64,000 nt of DNA from JAHEKD01 sp965204695 (lineage in GTDB: Bacteria > Pseudomonadota > Gammaproteobacteria > Arenicellales > JAHEKD01), in contig OZ242007.1 of the NCBI GenBank assembly GCA_965204695.1, positions 3,658,001-3,722,000 on the forward strand, written 5' to 3'. Positions 16,556 to 25,426 of the stretch are shown here, in pieces. Within the stretch, counting starts at the first letter, position 1. Every line of letters starts with the position of its first letter. The notes beneath the pieces were generated by a model. The model had not been told where the DNA came from, searched no databases, and saw only the letters and a list, made by a program, of their open reading frames with translations. The position numbers were made by a program, and so were the translations under genes.

Positions 16556-17299
16556 ATGATCATTTATCCAAAAATAGAGTTGCAAGACGGCAGAGTAGTA
16601 CAGCTAAAAGGCGGCAAAATGGACCAGCCTGTTGCTTACAATATTTCAGCTATGGATGCGGCTAAAAAATTCGTTGATGCCGGAGCGGAGTTTTTACATG
16701 TAGTCGATCTAGACGGTGTCGTTCAAGGTGGTAAACACAATGCCGATGAAATTTGTGAGATTATTAATAGTGCTGGCGTACATGTCCAAGTGGCAGGCGG
16801 TATTCGTACAATGAATACACTGCAGTGGTGGATGGACCACGGTGCATCTAGAGCAGTTTTAGGAACAGCCGTAGTAAACGATCCATACTTCGTGAGCGAA
16901 GCATGTAAATATTACCCTGATCAGATCATCGTCAGTATAGATGCCAAAGACGATAATGTTGTGGTTGATGGCTGGACTCGACCAACGGCTTATACGCCCT
17001 TAGAGTTAGCTAAAAGTTTAGAAAAAGCAGGTGTTGCGGCAATTATCTATACTGATATCGATAGTGCTCATAACTTACCTGAAACCAGTTTTGCCATGAC
17101 TACACAAATGGCGACAGATTTGGACATTCCGGTGATTTCCAGCGGTGTAGCTCGTACTTTAGATGATATTTCAACTTTGAGTAATTTGCCTAATATTTCC
17201 GGTGCAGTAGTTGGTCGCGCATTGTTTGATGAAGAAATTGATCTTTCTTCCGCAATTGAAATTGCTAGTTCCAAGCCGACTAAAGCTGAGTTTATCTGA
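16556..17299 (+). CDS. Divergent HisA-family TIM barrel protein
   Basis: 247 residues, the size of HisA (ProFAR isomerase). It keeps the family frame: MIIYPKIELQDGRVVQLKGG, FLHVVDLDGV, VQVAGGIRT, AVLGTAVV, SIDAKD, ISSGVART, GAVVGRALF. Two active-site features differ: the first catalytic Asp (ALDLIDG in E. coli HisA) is Glu8 here (KIELQDG), and the phosphate/loop motif TDISRDGTLAG is replaced by TDIDSAHNLPE. No other his gene is in the window. It may be an altered-function paralogue, or a diverged HisA. GGAGG precedes the ATG by 9-10 nt. Confidence 0.75.
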   Translation: MIIYPKIELQDGRVVQLKGGKMDQPVAYNISAMDAAKKFVDAGAEFLHVVDLDGVVQGGKHNADEICEIINSAGVHVQVAGGIRTMNTLQWWMDHGASRAVLGTAVVNDPYFVSEACKYYPDQIIVSIDAKDDNVVVDGWTRPTAYTPLELAKSLEKAGVAAIIYTDIDSAHNLPETSFAMTTQMATDLDIPVISSGVARTLDDISTLSNLPNISGAVVGRALFDEEIDLSSAIEIASSKPTKAEFI

Positions 17300-17300
17300 C

Positions 17301-17664
17301 ACCGAAGGTGTCATCCTGCACCCATCCGGGCATAAAAGGCATTTTAGCGCCTCGAGGATCTGACAGAATTGCCATCCCGTTGGCACGCATTCGGGTATAA
17401 AAGCGTTAGCGATCTCCTTGAGTTAACTGCTCTTTCGGTAAAAGCCCGGACAGCCCTGGGGTGATCCTCACGTTTATCCTTGCTTGCGAGGGTCGCTTTG
17501 CTACTCAGGATGACAGCTTTTGTGTCATTCCGACCGAGCGATAGCGAGTGGAGGAATCTCCTTGAGTCGATTGCTGAGTCAAAGAAGAAGCGCTTTTACA
17601 AAAGCCCGAGCAGCGATTATGAGATCCTCACGTTTATCCTTGTTCGCGAGGGCGACATCGTCGC
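17301..17664. repeat. Intergenic block of dispersed and direct repeats
   Basis: No gene was seen here. GATCCTCACGTTTATCCTTG occurs at 17463 and again at 17623 (160 bp apart), each followed by a TGCGAGGG/CGCGAGGG-type segment and ending CTCAGGATGA. Between them lies GTCATTCCGACCGAGCGATA (17524 on), continuing to GGAGGAATC. Related copies are at 22.5-22.7 kb and 61.9 kb. The second copy runs into the last codons of the gene at 17665. Confidence 0.75.
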
Positions 17665-19065
17665 TCAGGATGAAATTAGTTTCACTTTATAATCCAGGCT
17701 TGGTACTTCAACTTTCCAGCCCAATTCACGCTGAATGTCTCGTGCAAACGCAAAGGCGGCTTCAGGTTCGCCGTGGGTAAGGTAGACTTTCTCTGGTGTG
17801 TTGTCGTTAGACTTCAGCCATTTGAACAATTCGCCACGGTCGGCATGTGCGGACAAACCACCCAAACTTCTAACTTCTGCTTTTACAATGATTTCTCGGC
17901 CATGTACTTTAATAGTAGGTTTGCCTTCAAGCAGATCACGGCCACGAGAACCCGGTGCCTGATAACCCGCCATGATAATCGTATTTTTGGATTTTTTAAC
18001 CAGACGGGCAAGATGGTGTAGCACTCGTCCTCCACTCAACATGCCACTGGCCGAAATAATAATTCGCGGACCTTTTAAGTTATTCAGCGCAATCGAATCA
18101 TCCCTTGTTTTATGTAATGTCACCATGTCCGGAAATAATTTATTACGTCCATCAGAAAATACATCTTTATCCAGATGATGTTCATCCATGTGATTACCAT
18201 AAATGCGAGTCGCATCAACTGCCATTGGACTGTCTAAATGCAGGGGCACTTGGGGAAGTTTGCCACTTTTCATCAAGCGTCTGAGTATCAAAGTCAGTTG
18301 CTGGGAGCGTCCAACCGCAAAAGCTGGGATTAAGACGGTACCTTTTCGCTTAATTGTGTCTTCAATCGCTTCACAGAGCTGATCTTCTACTGAAATAGAA
18401 CGATCATGATCGCGATTGCCATATGTTGATTCACAGATTAAAACATCGCAATCGGGCCGAGGTTTCGGATCGATATGCAAAGGCATATCATAACGGCCGA
18501 TATCACCGCTGAATAAAATCCGGCAGCTTTTATCCGAGTCCTGATAATCCGCTTCAATTGAAGCAGCGCCGAGGATATGGCCGGCAGGCTGCCATCTGAT
18601 CTTGAAATTATCGCTAAGTTCAAGCCATTCATGATATTCAACCGGTTTCAGTTGGCTAATAGCTTGTTCCGTATCTTCAATCGTGTACAGCGGCAGGGCA
18701 GGTTTATGGCGGCTGTAACCTTTTTTGTTGGCATAGGCCGCATCTTCTTCTTGAATTCTGGCCGAATCCTTCAATAACAACCGAGCAAGATCGATTGAAG
18801 CACTAGTGGTATAAACATTTCCACTAAACCCATTTTTTACCATGCGTGGCAACAGTCCAATATGATCAATATGAGCGTGAGTTAAAACAACCTGATCTAC
18901 ACTTGAAGCATCATAGGGAATGTTGCGCCAGTTTAATTTACGCAGTTTTTTGTAACCTTGAAACAAACCAGCATCGATAACTGTGCGCATGCCATTGGCA
19001 TCAACTCGATAACGTGAACCGGTAACAGTGCGGGCTGCACCATGAAACCCCAGGGTCAGGGCCAT
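17665..19065 (-). CDS. Metallo-beta-lactamase/beta-CASP RNase-like protein
   Basis: 466 residues from the ATG at 19065 (a TTG one codon earlier is ignored). The metallo-beta-lactamase core has THAHIDHIG (about 62-70), HILGAASI, and SGDIGR. The beta-CASP part has ESTYGNRDH, PAFAVGRSQQL, SASGMLSGGRVLHHL and the C-terminal GLSAHADR and LTHGEPEA of the RNA-specificity domain. This is the YsaA/CPSF-73-like bacterial family, predicted Zn-dependent RNA nuclease. The last codons coincide with a dispersed repeat, so the C-terminus may have been changed by repeat insertion. The SDR gene lies 18 bp upstream on the same strand. Confidence 0.9.
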   Translation of the reverse strand: MALTLGFHGAARTVTGSRYRVDANGMRTVIDAGLFQGYKKLRKLNWRNIPYDASSVDQVVLTHAHIDHIGLLPRMVKNGFSGNVYTTSASIDLARLLLKDSARIQEEDAAYANKKGYSRHKPALPLYTIEDTEQAISQLKPVEYHEWLELSDNFKIRWQPAGHILGAASIEADYQDSDKSCRILFSGDIGRYDMPLHIDPKPRPDCDVLICESTYGNRDHDRSISVEDQLCEAIEDTIKRKGTVLIPAFAVGRSQQLTLILRRLMKSGKLPQVPLHLDSPMAVDATRIYGNHMDEHHLDKDVFSDGRNKLFPDMVTLHKTRDDSIALNNLKGPRIIISASGMLSGGRVLHHLARLVKKSKNTIIMAGYQAPGSRGRDLLEGKPTIKVHGREIIVKAEVRSLGGLSAHADRGELFKWLKSNDNTPEKVYLTHGEPEAAFAFARDIQRELGWKVEVPSLDYKVKLISS

Positions 19066-19083
19066 CAATCTTTCTCCTTTTTC

Positions 19084-19881
19084 TTATTCGTCTTCGTCGT
19101 CGTTATCTTCTTCTTTCTCAACTACAGGCACAACATAGTTCAGACCTAAACGTCCACCATCCGCGTAAATACACTGGCCAGTAATATATGACGATTCATC
19201 TGAGGCCAGGAAGACAGCAATATTGGCAACTTCGTCAACGTCGCCTGCACGGCCCAGTGGTGTGCGTGAGAGTATAGTCTTGCGAACTTCTTCATTAACC
19301 ATCAGATTTTCTTTGAGCATATCGGTCATGATGGTCCCGGGACCGATAGCATTCACTCTGACATTTCTATTCGCTAGCGCGACAGCCATGCCTGTGGTCA
19401 ATTGATTAATACCGCCCTTGGAAACATTGTAGGCTACAGCGTTGGGAATTGAAACTTTAGCGTTCACTGATGACATATTAATGATCGAACCACCGGTTTC
19501 ATTCTTGACCATTTCTCTGGCGGTAGCCTGGCTGAGTAAAAAAGCACCTTTTAGGTTTGTACGCAGAACATCATCAAAATCCTCTTCGCTGTAATCCAAA
19601 ACGTCAGCTACCCGCAGAATACCGGCATTATTGACACAAATATCGATCTTGCCAAAGTTTTTTAAAGTCTCATTGGTAAGATTATTAATTTGGTCAGAAT
19701 AGCCGACATCTGTTTCCACAAATAAGGCATTATCCAGCTCACCGGCTGCTGCTTTGCCTGTTTCGACCTCCGTATCGGCTAATACTACATGAGCGCCTTC
19801 TCGGCTGAATCCTTTGGCGATAGCGAAACCTATTCCTCTTGCCGCTCCTGTGACAACGGCAACTTTATCTTTAAGTCGCAT
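19084..19881 (-). CDS. Short-chain dehydrogenase/reductase (FabG-like)
   Basis: 265 residues. Classical SDR: cofactor-binding TGAARGIG (11-18), NNAG, catalytic Ser in INMSSVNAK and YNVSK (Tyr and Lys four apart), then PGTIMTDM, and the C-terminal ITGQCIYADGGR. An unusual tail after the SDR core is strongly acidic (VVEKEEDNDDEDE). It lies between the malonyltransferase homologue and the beta-CASP gene on the same strand, which suggests an acyl-chain function, but the substrate is unknown. Confidence 0.9.
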   Translation of the reverse strand: MRLKDKVAVVTGAARGIGFAIAKGFSREGAHVVLADTEVETGKAAAGELDNALFVETDVGYSDQINNLTNETLKNFGKIDICVNNAGILRVADVLDYSEEDFDDVLRTNLKGAFLLSQATAREMVKNETGGSIINMSSVNAKVSIPNAVAYNVSKGGINQLTTGMAVALANRNVRVNAIGPGTIMTDMLKENLMVNEEVRKTILSRTPLGRAGDVDEVANIAVFLASDESSYITGQCIYADGGRLGLNYVVPVVEKEEDNDDEDE

Positions 19882-19953
19882 TATGATTATCCAGTCAAAA
19901 AAATTGAAGTGACTAAGCTACCTGATATTTATTTCAAGTCAAGCTTGACAAAA

Positions 19954-20934
19954 TTAAATTAATGCTGCTGCCGCATTTTCCAGCGTTTCACAGTTAATAA
20001 CAGCATAATAGTCAGGTTTAACTTCCGCATGTCGGAAGGTCTTTTTAATAATGCCTTCCAGATTGGGGCGTTTTTCGGCAGGTGTTTCACCATTACCAAT
20101 ACCACCTCCAAATTCAATAATTCTGTCAATACCTGCCTCGGCAGCGGTTAGTAGGTTTTTATTCCACATGACCGGATTGAATAACTGATAAAACAGTTTA
20201 GTCCTGAATGAATTAGCATCGAGTTCATGCCAGCCATGCCACCCGCCACTGTAATTCGACAAAATCTGGCAATGGGCTTGATTAAAGGTTGTTTCATCGA
20301 GTTTTTGTCTGAACTTTTGAGCAGCACCTACCATGTAATAAGTATGGAAAGCACCTTCAGTTTTCAATCTGGCGAAGCGTTTTTTTGGAAAATAAGTCGA
20401 CATGTGTTCCTCTAACCGATTCAGATCATCAACATGCCCGCCGACAACAGTTTGATCTGGTAAATTGCAACCAGCGATCCCGCAATAATATTTCTCTGCC
20501 AGCGGTTGAACTTCCTCAAGACTTGCGGAGAATGCCGTCATTTCACCGGTACCGAGTTCACTCATTAACTCACCCCGGCGAATCACAGCCGCTAAGGCGT
20601 CTTCAAATGACAAAGCTCCACTAGCAACCAGTGCGCTGTACTCGCCCAGGCTATGACCAGCCACATAGTCTGGACTGACATTGTTGCCTGTCTGGGCATT
20701 AAAAGCAGTCAGACAGGCAACCGAGTGAGTTAATAAGACCGGCTGTGTAAAGCGAGTTAAATTAATCCGATTATCGGGATCAGAAAAAGAAAGTGTTTTC
20801 AAATCAAAGCCGGCCACCTTGTTGGCACGCTCGTATATTTCATTCGCCTCAGAGTATTTTTCACAGATATCACTGCCTATACCAGGATATTGAGACCCCT
20901 GACCTGGAAAAATAAATAGCGTTTTGGTTGACAT
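19954..20934 (-). CDS. FabD-like acyl carrier protein S-malonyltransferase
   Basis: 326 residues. N-terminal FIFPGQGSQYPGIG and the nucleophile elbow GHSLGEYSAL (Ser about 94) are the acyltransferase signatures; RRGELM supplies the carboxylate-binding Arg. The catalytic His motif is AFHTYYM rather than the common PFHSxLM. There is no fabH, fabG or acpP beside it, so it is unlikely to be the main fabD. It pairs with the SDR gene 72 bp downstream; a specialised lipid or polyketide-like step is possible. An AAGGAG site precedes the ATG. Confidence 0.85.
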   Translation of the reverse strand: MSTKTLFIFPGQGSQYPGIGSDICEKYSEANEIYERANKVAGFDLKTLSFSDPDNRINLTRFTQPVLLTHSVACLTAFNAQTGNNVSPDYVAGHSLGEYSALVASGALSFEDALAAVIRRGELMSELGTGEMTAFSASLEEVQPLAEKYYCGIAGCNLPDQTVVGGHVDDLNRLEEHMSTYFPKKRFARLKTEGAFHTYYMVGAAQKFRQKLDETTFNQAHCQILSNYSGGWHGWHELDANSFRTKLFYQLFNPVMWNKNLLTAAEAGIDRIIEFGGGIGNGETPAEKRPNLEGIIKKTFRHAEVKPDYYAVINCETLENAAAALI

Positions 20935-21170
20935 GAAAACTCCTTAAAGTGAACTCGAAATATGACGTAATTGTTACATGGTTTTGAAAGAGGGTGAAGA
21001 GTCAACTCAAAATTACAGTTTATACTTTTGTTTGAAATCCCGTTTCAAATTGCCTGCAATTGTATTCAGGGGTAGCGTTGAGATAATCATTCTTCTGTGA
21101 ATATGTGGCTAGAGAAAAAATTTTTACTATGGCATATTCGAGTCAACGATAGAACGATATAGAAAAGATT

Positions 21171-22166
21171 ATGGCTAAAGCGTTTGGAACTGAATTTACC
21201 CCGGAAATGATTCTGGCCCGGTTTGAGAATGGCCAATGGAATCAACCTCAATTCGTGCCTAGTGATTCATTGACATTACACCCTGGTAGCCATGTGCTGC
21301 ATTACGCCAGTACTTGTTTTGAAGGGTTAAAGGCATTCAGGCATCCCGATGGTTCGGTCAGAATCTTTCGTATGGATCAGAACGTCAAACGTTTCGAACA
21401 ATCTAGTCGCCTGTTGGCTTTGCCACAAGTTGATGAAGATATGTTGAGTCAGATGATTGTGGATATAGTGGCGAAGTACAAAGATATTGTGCCAGAGCCC
21501 CCAGGCTCAATGTATATCCGGCCTACTCATATCGGTACAGAAGCAGCTATCGGCAAGGCCGCAGCTCCATCAGGTGAATCCATGATGTATGTCTTACTCA
21601 CACCTGTTGGTGATTATTTTAGTGCCGATACGACATTACGCTTGTTGTTAGATGACGAAGGATTACGTTGCGCACCTGATAACGGCATGATCAAAACTGG
21701 CGGTAACTATGCCAGCGCGCTTAAACACATGATTCGCGCTAAAGCTGATTACAATGCCGATCAAGTATTGTTCTGTTCAGCAGGAGGTGTCACCGAAACG
21801 GGAGCGGCAAATTTCATTTTATTCGATGGTGACGAAGTATTGACTAAAGCTTTGGATGACTCATTTTTGCACGGCGTGACTCGTGATTCAGTCTTAACGT
21901 TGGCACGGGAACACGGATTTACTGTTACTGAGCGTGACTTAACCGCTGAAGAAGTCGTTGATCGTGCCACTCATCCAGATTGTGAAGCTGCCTTGTCTGG
22001 TACGGCTGCAATACTGGCTCCCATCGGCACTATGATTTTCAAAGACCAGGAATATACAGTCGGTAACGGTGGTGTTGGTCCCAAAGTGACGCAATTAAAA
22101 AAAGCGCTTAATGATATTCAGTTTGGTTTGGCAGAGGATACTCATGATTGGTTGATGGAAGTTTAA
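21171..22166 (+). CDS. ilvE: Branched-chain amino acid aminotransferase, class IV (BCAT type II)
   Basis: 331 residues. Fold-type IV PLP enzyme: LHYASTCFEGLKAFRHPDGS, MYIRPTHIGTE, then the PLP-lysine region MIKTGGNYASALKHM and the PLP-phosphate site ETGAANFILF, ALSGTAAILAP near the end. The YAS/CFEGLKA and KTGGNYA layout is that of the eukaryote-like long BCAT type rather than the E. coli IlvE type. It transaminates Leu, Ile and Val. csaA follows after only 2 bp. Confidence 0.9.
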   Translation: MAKAFGTEFTPEMILARFENGQWNQPQFVPSDSLTLHPGSHVLHYASTCFEGLKAFRHPDGSVRIFRMDQNVKRFEQSSRLLALPQVDEDMLSQMIVDIVAKYKDIVPEPPGSMYIRPTHIGTEAAIGKAAAPSGESMMYVLLTPVGDYFSADTTLRLLLDDEGLRCAPDNGMIKTGGNYASALKHMIRAKADYNADQVLFCSAGGVTETGAANFILFDGDEVLTKALDDSFLHGVTRDSVLTLAREHGFTVTERDLTAEEVVDRATHPDCEAALSGTAAILAPIGTMIFKDQEYTVGNGGVGPKVTQLKKALNDIQFGLAEDTHDWLMEV

Positions 22167-22168
22167 GT

Positions 22169-22504
22169 ATGGAAGAGATTTCCTGGAACGATTTTGAAAA
22201 AGTCGAACTGCGTGTTGGCACAGTCATCGAAGTCAACGACTTTCCCGAAGCACGAAAACCGGCATACAAGGTTAAGGTCGATTTTGGCGAATTCGGCATT
22301 AAAAAATCCAGCGCACAGATTACTGCACATTATTCAAAAGAAGATTTGCTCGGCAAACAAGTCGTCGCAGTGATTAACTTCCCGATCAAACAAATCGGCC
22401 CCTCCAAATCAGAGTGCCTGGTGACAGGCTTTTATCGTGAAGATGGAACGGTTGTATTAGCGATTCCAGAAAGGGAAGTACCTAATGGGGCGAAATTGGG
22501 CTGA
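22169..22504 (+). CDS. csaA: CsaA-like tRNA-binding-domain chaperone
   Basis: 111 residues from the ATG at 22169. It is a stand-alone EMAP/MetG-C type OB fold: WNDFEKVELRVGTVIEVNDF, then PAYKVKVDFGEFGIKKSSAQ and a C-terminal VTGFYREDGTVVLAIPERE. The length and motif order match CsaA, a dimeric protein that binds tRNA and has chaperone/export activity. It is probably co-transcribed with ilvE. Confidence 0.92.
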   Translation: MEEISWNDFEKVELRVGTVIEVNDFPEARKPAYKVKVDFGEFGIKKSSAQITAHYSKEDLLGKQVVAVINFPIKQIGPSKSECLVTGFYREDGTVVLAIPEREVPNGAKLG

Positions 22505-22509
22505 TTAAG

Positions 22510-22725
22510 TCACAAGCGTCATCCCGAGCGCAGTCGAGGGATCTTCGTGGGTTGGCTTCTAATTGAAGCAAAGTGAGTCCATAGTCAAGCCCGAACAGCA
22601 TTCAAGAGATCCTCACGGTGCTTTGCTCCTCAGGATGACAGCATTACTGTCATGCCGGAGGACTTATCGAGGAAATTTCTATCATCTTGTCATTCCGACC
22701 GTAGCGGAGGAATCTGCTTAGATCA
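22510..22725. repeat. Dispersed repeat cluster after csaA
   Basis: The 457-bp gap 22505-22961 carries members of the repeat family seen at 17.3-17.7 kb: GTCATCCCGAGCGCAGTCGA (22519 region), GAGATCCTCACGGTGCTTTG then CAGGATGACAG, and GTCATTCCGACCGTAGCGGA (from 22689) continuing GGAATCTGC. The rest of the gap (22726-22961) is AT-rich and holds nothing recognisable. Confidence 0.7.
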
Positions 22726-22961
22726 GCACCTCCATAGATTTGGTAAAAGCCCAGCCAGCGTTCAGGAGTTTCTTCAGGTAAGATTTTTTTGCTTTTAGGA
22801 GCATCTCAGGATGAATAATATGGAATATCATCGAGTTGATTAAACTAATTTTGCGATACTTGACTACTTTAAGCCTCTGTTACTGAGATCAATTCAACTT
22901 TGTTCCAGTGAAACATTTTTAATCCAACCGTACAGTGTTCCGAAGATAATCTAATGAATCT

Positions 22962-23801
22962 TCACTTATATGTGTCGAAGTCTATATTTGGATACTTTGA
23001 TTTCAAAGCATCGACTTCTAATTGTTCGAATCCTACACAACTTTCTTGAATTTGGATTGACTTATCTCTAGGAATTTTTAATCTCTCCATATTCTTCTGG
23101 TGATAGCCAAACCCTAAAAAAACAATTTTTTTCGCTGCAAGTAAATAGTCATGAGCTTTAGTGAAATCCTCATCAGAGTCAATGCTCTCATGAATAATTT
23201 TAATCTTCTTTGAACTTCTTAAAATTTCATCTAAGCTGACTATGTCAGAATAAGCTCGTCCTTCTTTACCTTCCCAAATTAGATCACCTAACTTTCCATG
23301 TACATGTATTATCGGTATGCCTGTAATAATTTCGTAAGTTTCTTCTGTTGTGATCCCATATGAATTCTTCAAGGCTATAAAAAGATAGTTTTCTATTGAA
23401 AGATCATAATTAAATGTGACTATCGTTAAATTGTTATTAGTAAATTCTTCTAATTTGGAATTCATCTGTTGATATAGATGCTGATACCAGTTATCTTGTG
23501 CTGTGAATAAAGTGTCGATATTTTCAATTGGAATCAATGCTTGAGCAATCGCAAATTTTCCAATATCTAAAAATTCTATTCGATGCTCCAGAAACTCATC
23601 TATTGAACTTCGACCTGAATACTTTAAAGCAAAATAAAAATCTTTCTGATGATTTTCATCAAACCCCAGTTCACTTAGTTGATTGTGATCCATTCGATCA
23701 AAATTGTTGACTATATTATCAACAAGTGAACGTCCTAATGGGTAACCGAGATGGAAACTTGCGCCTGCTCCTAGAATTAAAACGGTTGGTTCTGTTATCA
23801 C
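22962..23801 (-). CDS. SIR2-like domain protein, possible phage-defence NADase
   Basis: 279 residues. N-terminal nucleotide-binding motif LILGAGASFHLGYPLG (8-23), central TFNYD with an expected catalytic Asn, HVHGKLGDLIWEG with the putative catalytic His, and VFLGFGYHQKN. This is the SIR2_2 type found in bacterial anti-phage proteins that hydrolyse NAD+, and not the protein deacetylase type: the zinc-ribbon Cys pairs are absent. No partner gene (HerA, Argonaute, Thoeris TIR) is adjacent. The gene is clearly more AT-rich than its surroundings, starts with GTG, has no good ribosome binding site, and is next to an insertion sequence: signs of transfer. Confidence 0.8.
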   Translation of the reverse strand: MITEPTVLILGAGASFHLGYPLGRSLVDNIVNNFDRMDHNQLSELGFDENHQKDFYFALKYSGRSSIDEFLEHRIEFLDIGKFAIAQALIPIENIDTLFTAQDNWYQHLYQQMNSKLEEFTNNNLTIVTFNYDLSIENYLFIALKNSYGITTEETYEIITGIPIIHVHGKLGDLIWEGKEGRAYSDIVSLDEILRSSKKIKIIHESIDSDEDFTKAHDYLLAAKKIVFLGFGYHQKNMERLKIPRDKSIQIQESCVGFEQLEVDALKSKYPNIDFDTYK

Positions 23802-23921
23802 TTAGTATTATTTTCTAATTAATGAATATTAATTATATTTTATTAGTATTTATAATGATGTCCAAGAAAAAGGCCGCTGTTGAGGCTGTGTGAAAACAGC
23901 TTTTAAGCTCCTCCGATATCT

Positions 23922-23949
23922 AAATGCCTCGACCCTGGTCGAGGCATTT
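23922..23949 (-). terminator. Hairpin downstream of the transposase
   Basis: AAATGCCTCGACC/GGTCGAGGCATTT with a 2-nt CT loop, about 25 bp after the transposase stop and inside the IS. A very stable stem; on the minus strand it is followed by AGATATCGG, not a T-run, so it may act in RNA stability as much as termination. Confidence 0.6.
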
Positions 23950-23973
23950 CTAGTTGAATGATCTTTTTGCCAA

Positions 23974-25392
23974 TTACGCAAGCTGTTTCAATAGGGGTTT
24001 AACACCCAGAATGTTGATCGTTCGCAGCAGATTGTAGCTCAACACTCCAATACTGTATTCACTGTAGGCGGATTTTTTCCCCCAACATCGGAACCGTCCG
24101 CCATTGATTAACCGTTTTAGCGTCCCAAACGGTGGCTCCACAATAGCCATTCGTCGTTTCATCAACGTGTCAGAGGCTAAGGCATTGGCCTTTTGCAACG
24201 CCTCTTCATAAAAGTGCCTGGATAGCTGCCGTTTGGTTGATTTAGTACACTGAGGTCTCAGCTCGCAGGAGCGGCAATCACTCACCTTGGGGTAATACAT
24301 CGTCAACTTGTCTTTTTTATTCGCCGTACGCCTGGACAATGTTTTCCCAGCCGGACAAATATAAATATCCTCCTCGCTCACATAGGTAAACACTGAACTT
24401 GGAAAGATGCCTTTTTGATTATTCCTTGCACGATTCGAGGGCACCGCAACCGTTACATTCGGATAATCACACCCAGCAATATGTTCTCCATTGGAATAAC
24501 CCACATCTGCTAACACCATCATGTCGCCCTGTTTGAGCAATGCATTCGTGGCATCAACCATCGGTTTGAGTGAGCGTGTATCGTTACTCTCCTGTGTCAG
24601 GTCATGATGAACAACAATCTGATGTTTGCTGTCGACTGCATGTTGTACATTGTAGCCGGCCACAGTGCCACCTCGACCCGCCCGCATGAGCTTGGCATCC
24701 GGTTCGCTTGTACAACGCTGGCTATGTCCTGATTCGATGAGTTTATCCAGATTATTTTGCGCTTTGTCACGTTGAGATGTCAGCGATGCCAACACACCTT
24801 TGACCTTATCTTCATTAAACGCCGGCTGAGTACATTCAGCCGAATCCATTTGCTCTAGCTGCTCCAGGTAGTGTTCAATTTTTTGATCTAACCGGCGAAT
24901 GCATGTCGAGAGTTTCTGTTGGCTAATGATGCTGTCTTTGCTTGCCGCTGACTTGAACTTACTTCCATCAATGGCAATCACTTCACCAGAAATCAAGCCC
25001 GCCTGACGACAGAATAAAACAAAACAACGACACACCTGTTTAATCGCCTCACCGTTATCCTTCCTAAAGTCAGCAATGGTTTTAAAGTCAGGTGCCAATT
25101 GCCTTAACAGCCAAATCACTTCTAAATTACGCTGACATTCTTTCTCTAGCATGCGGCTACTGGTGCGTTGATTCAGATAGCCGTATATATACAGTTTCAA
25201 TAAGTCACCCGGGTGATAGGGCTTACGGCCCGTTGATGCGGGGTGTGATTGAGTGAAACCATACGCTGAAATATCAAGTGAATTAACAAATGCATCGATT
25301 ACTCGCACAGGATGATCAGCAACAACGAATTCATTAATGCTCGGGGGTAACAGCATCGACTGCTCTCTAGCCGTGCCTTCTATGTATCTCAT
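23974..25392 (-). CDS. IS1182 family transposase
   Basis: 472 residues, full length. DDE (IS5/IS1182-type) transposase: N-terminal MRYIEGTAREQSMLLPPSIN and HPVRVIDAFVNSLD, TGRKPYHPGDLLKLYIYGYL, catalytic Asp in EVIAIDGSKFKS, second Asp in MVLADVGYSNGEH, a Cys cluster CRSCELRPQCTKS, and the final Glu region RRMAIVEPPFGTLKR. No frameshift was seen, so the element could be active. A hairpin with T-run ends immediately before its ATG and would block read-through from outside. Confidence 0.95.
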   Translation of the reverse strand: MRYIEGTAREQSMLLPPSINEFVVADHPVRVIDAFVNSLDISAYGFTQSHPASTGRKPYHPGDLLKLYIYGYLNQRTSSRMLEKECQRNLEVIWLLRQLAPDFKTIADFRKDNGEAIKQVCRCFVLFCRQAGLISGEVIAIDGSKFKSAASKDSIISQQKLSTCIRRLDQKIEHYLEQLEQMDSAECTQPAFNEDKVKGVLASLTSQRDKAQNNLDKLIESGHSQRCTSEPDAKLMRAGRGGTVAGYNVQHAVDSKHQIVVHHDLTQESNDTRSLKPMVDATNALLKQGDMMVLADVGYSNGEHIAGCDYPNVTVAVPSNRARNNQKGIFPSSVFTYVSEEDIYICPAGKTLSRRTANKKDKLTMYYPKVSDCRSCELRPQCTKSTKRQLSRHFYEEALQKANALASDTLMKRRMAIVEPPFGTLKRLINGGRFRCWGKKSAYSEYSIGVLSYNLLRTINILGVKPLLKQLA

Positions 25393-25393
25393 A

Positions 25394-25426
25394 AAAAATA
25401 ACCGCGAACTGTGTCGCGGTTATTTT
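25394..25426 (-). terminator. Hairpin just upstream of the transposase start
   Basis: AAATAACCGCGA/TCGCGGTTATTT with loop CACAGT on the minus strand, followed by T's running directly into the transposase ATG. Placed so as to stop transcription entering the element from the superoxide dismutase gene, a common self-limiting device of insertion sequences. Confidence 0.75.

Noticed and set aside
17480..17780. Short open frames in the repeat block after the HisA-like gene
   Set aside because: They consist of repeat sequence and run into the opposite-strand gene; no family or start signal.
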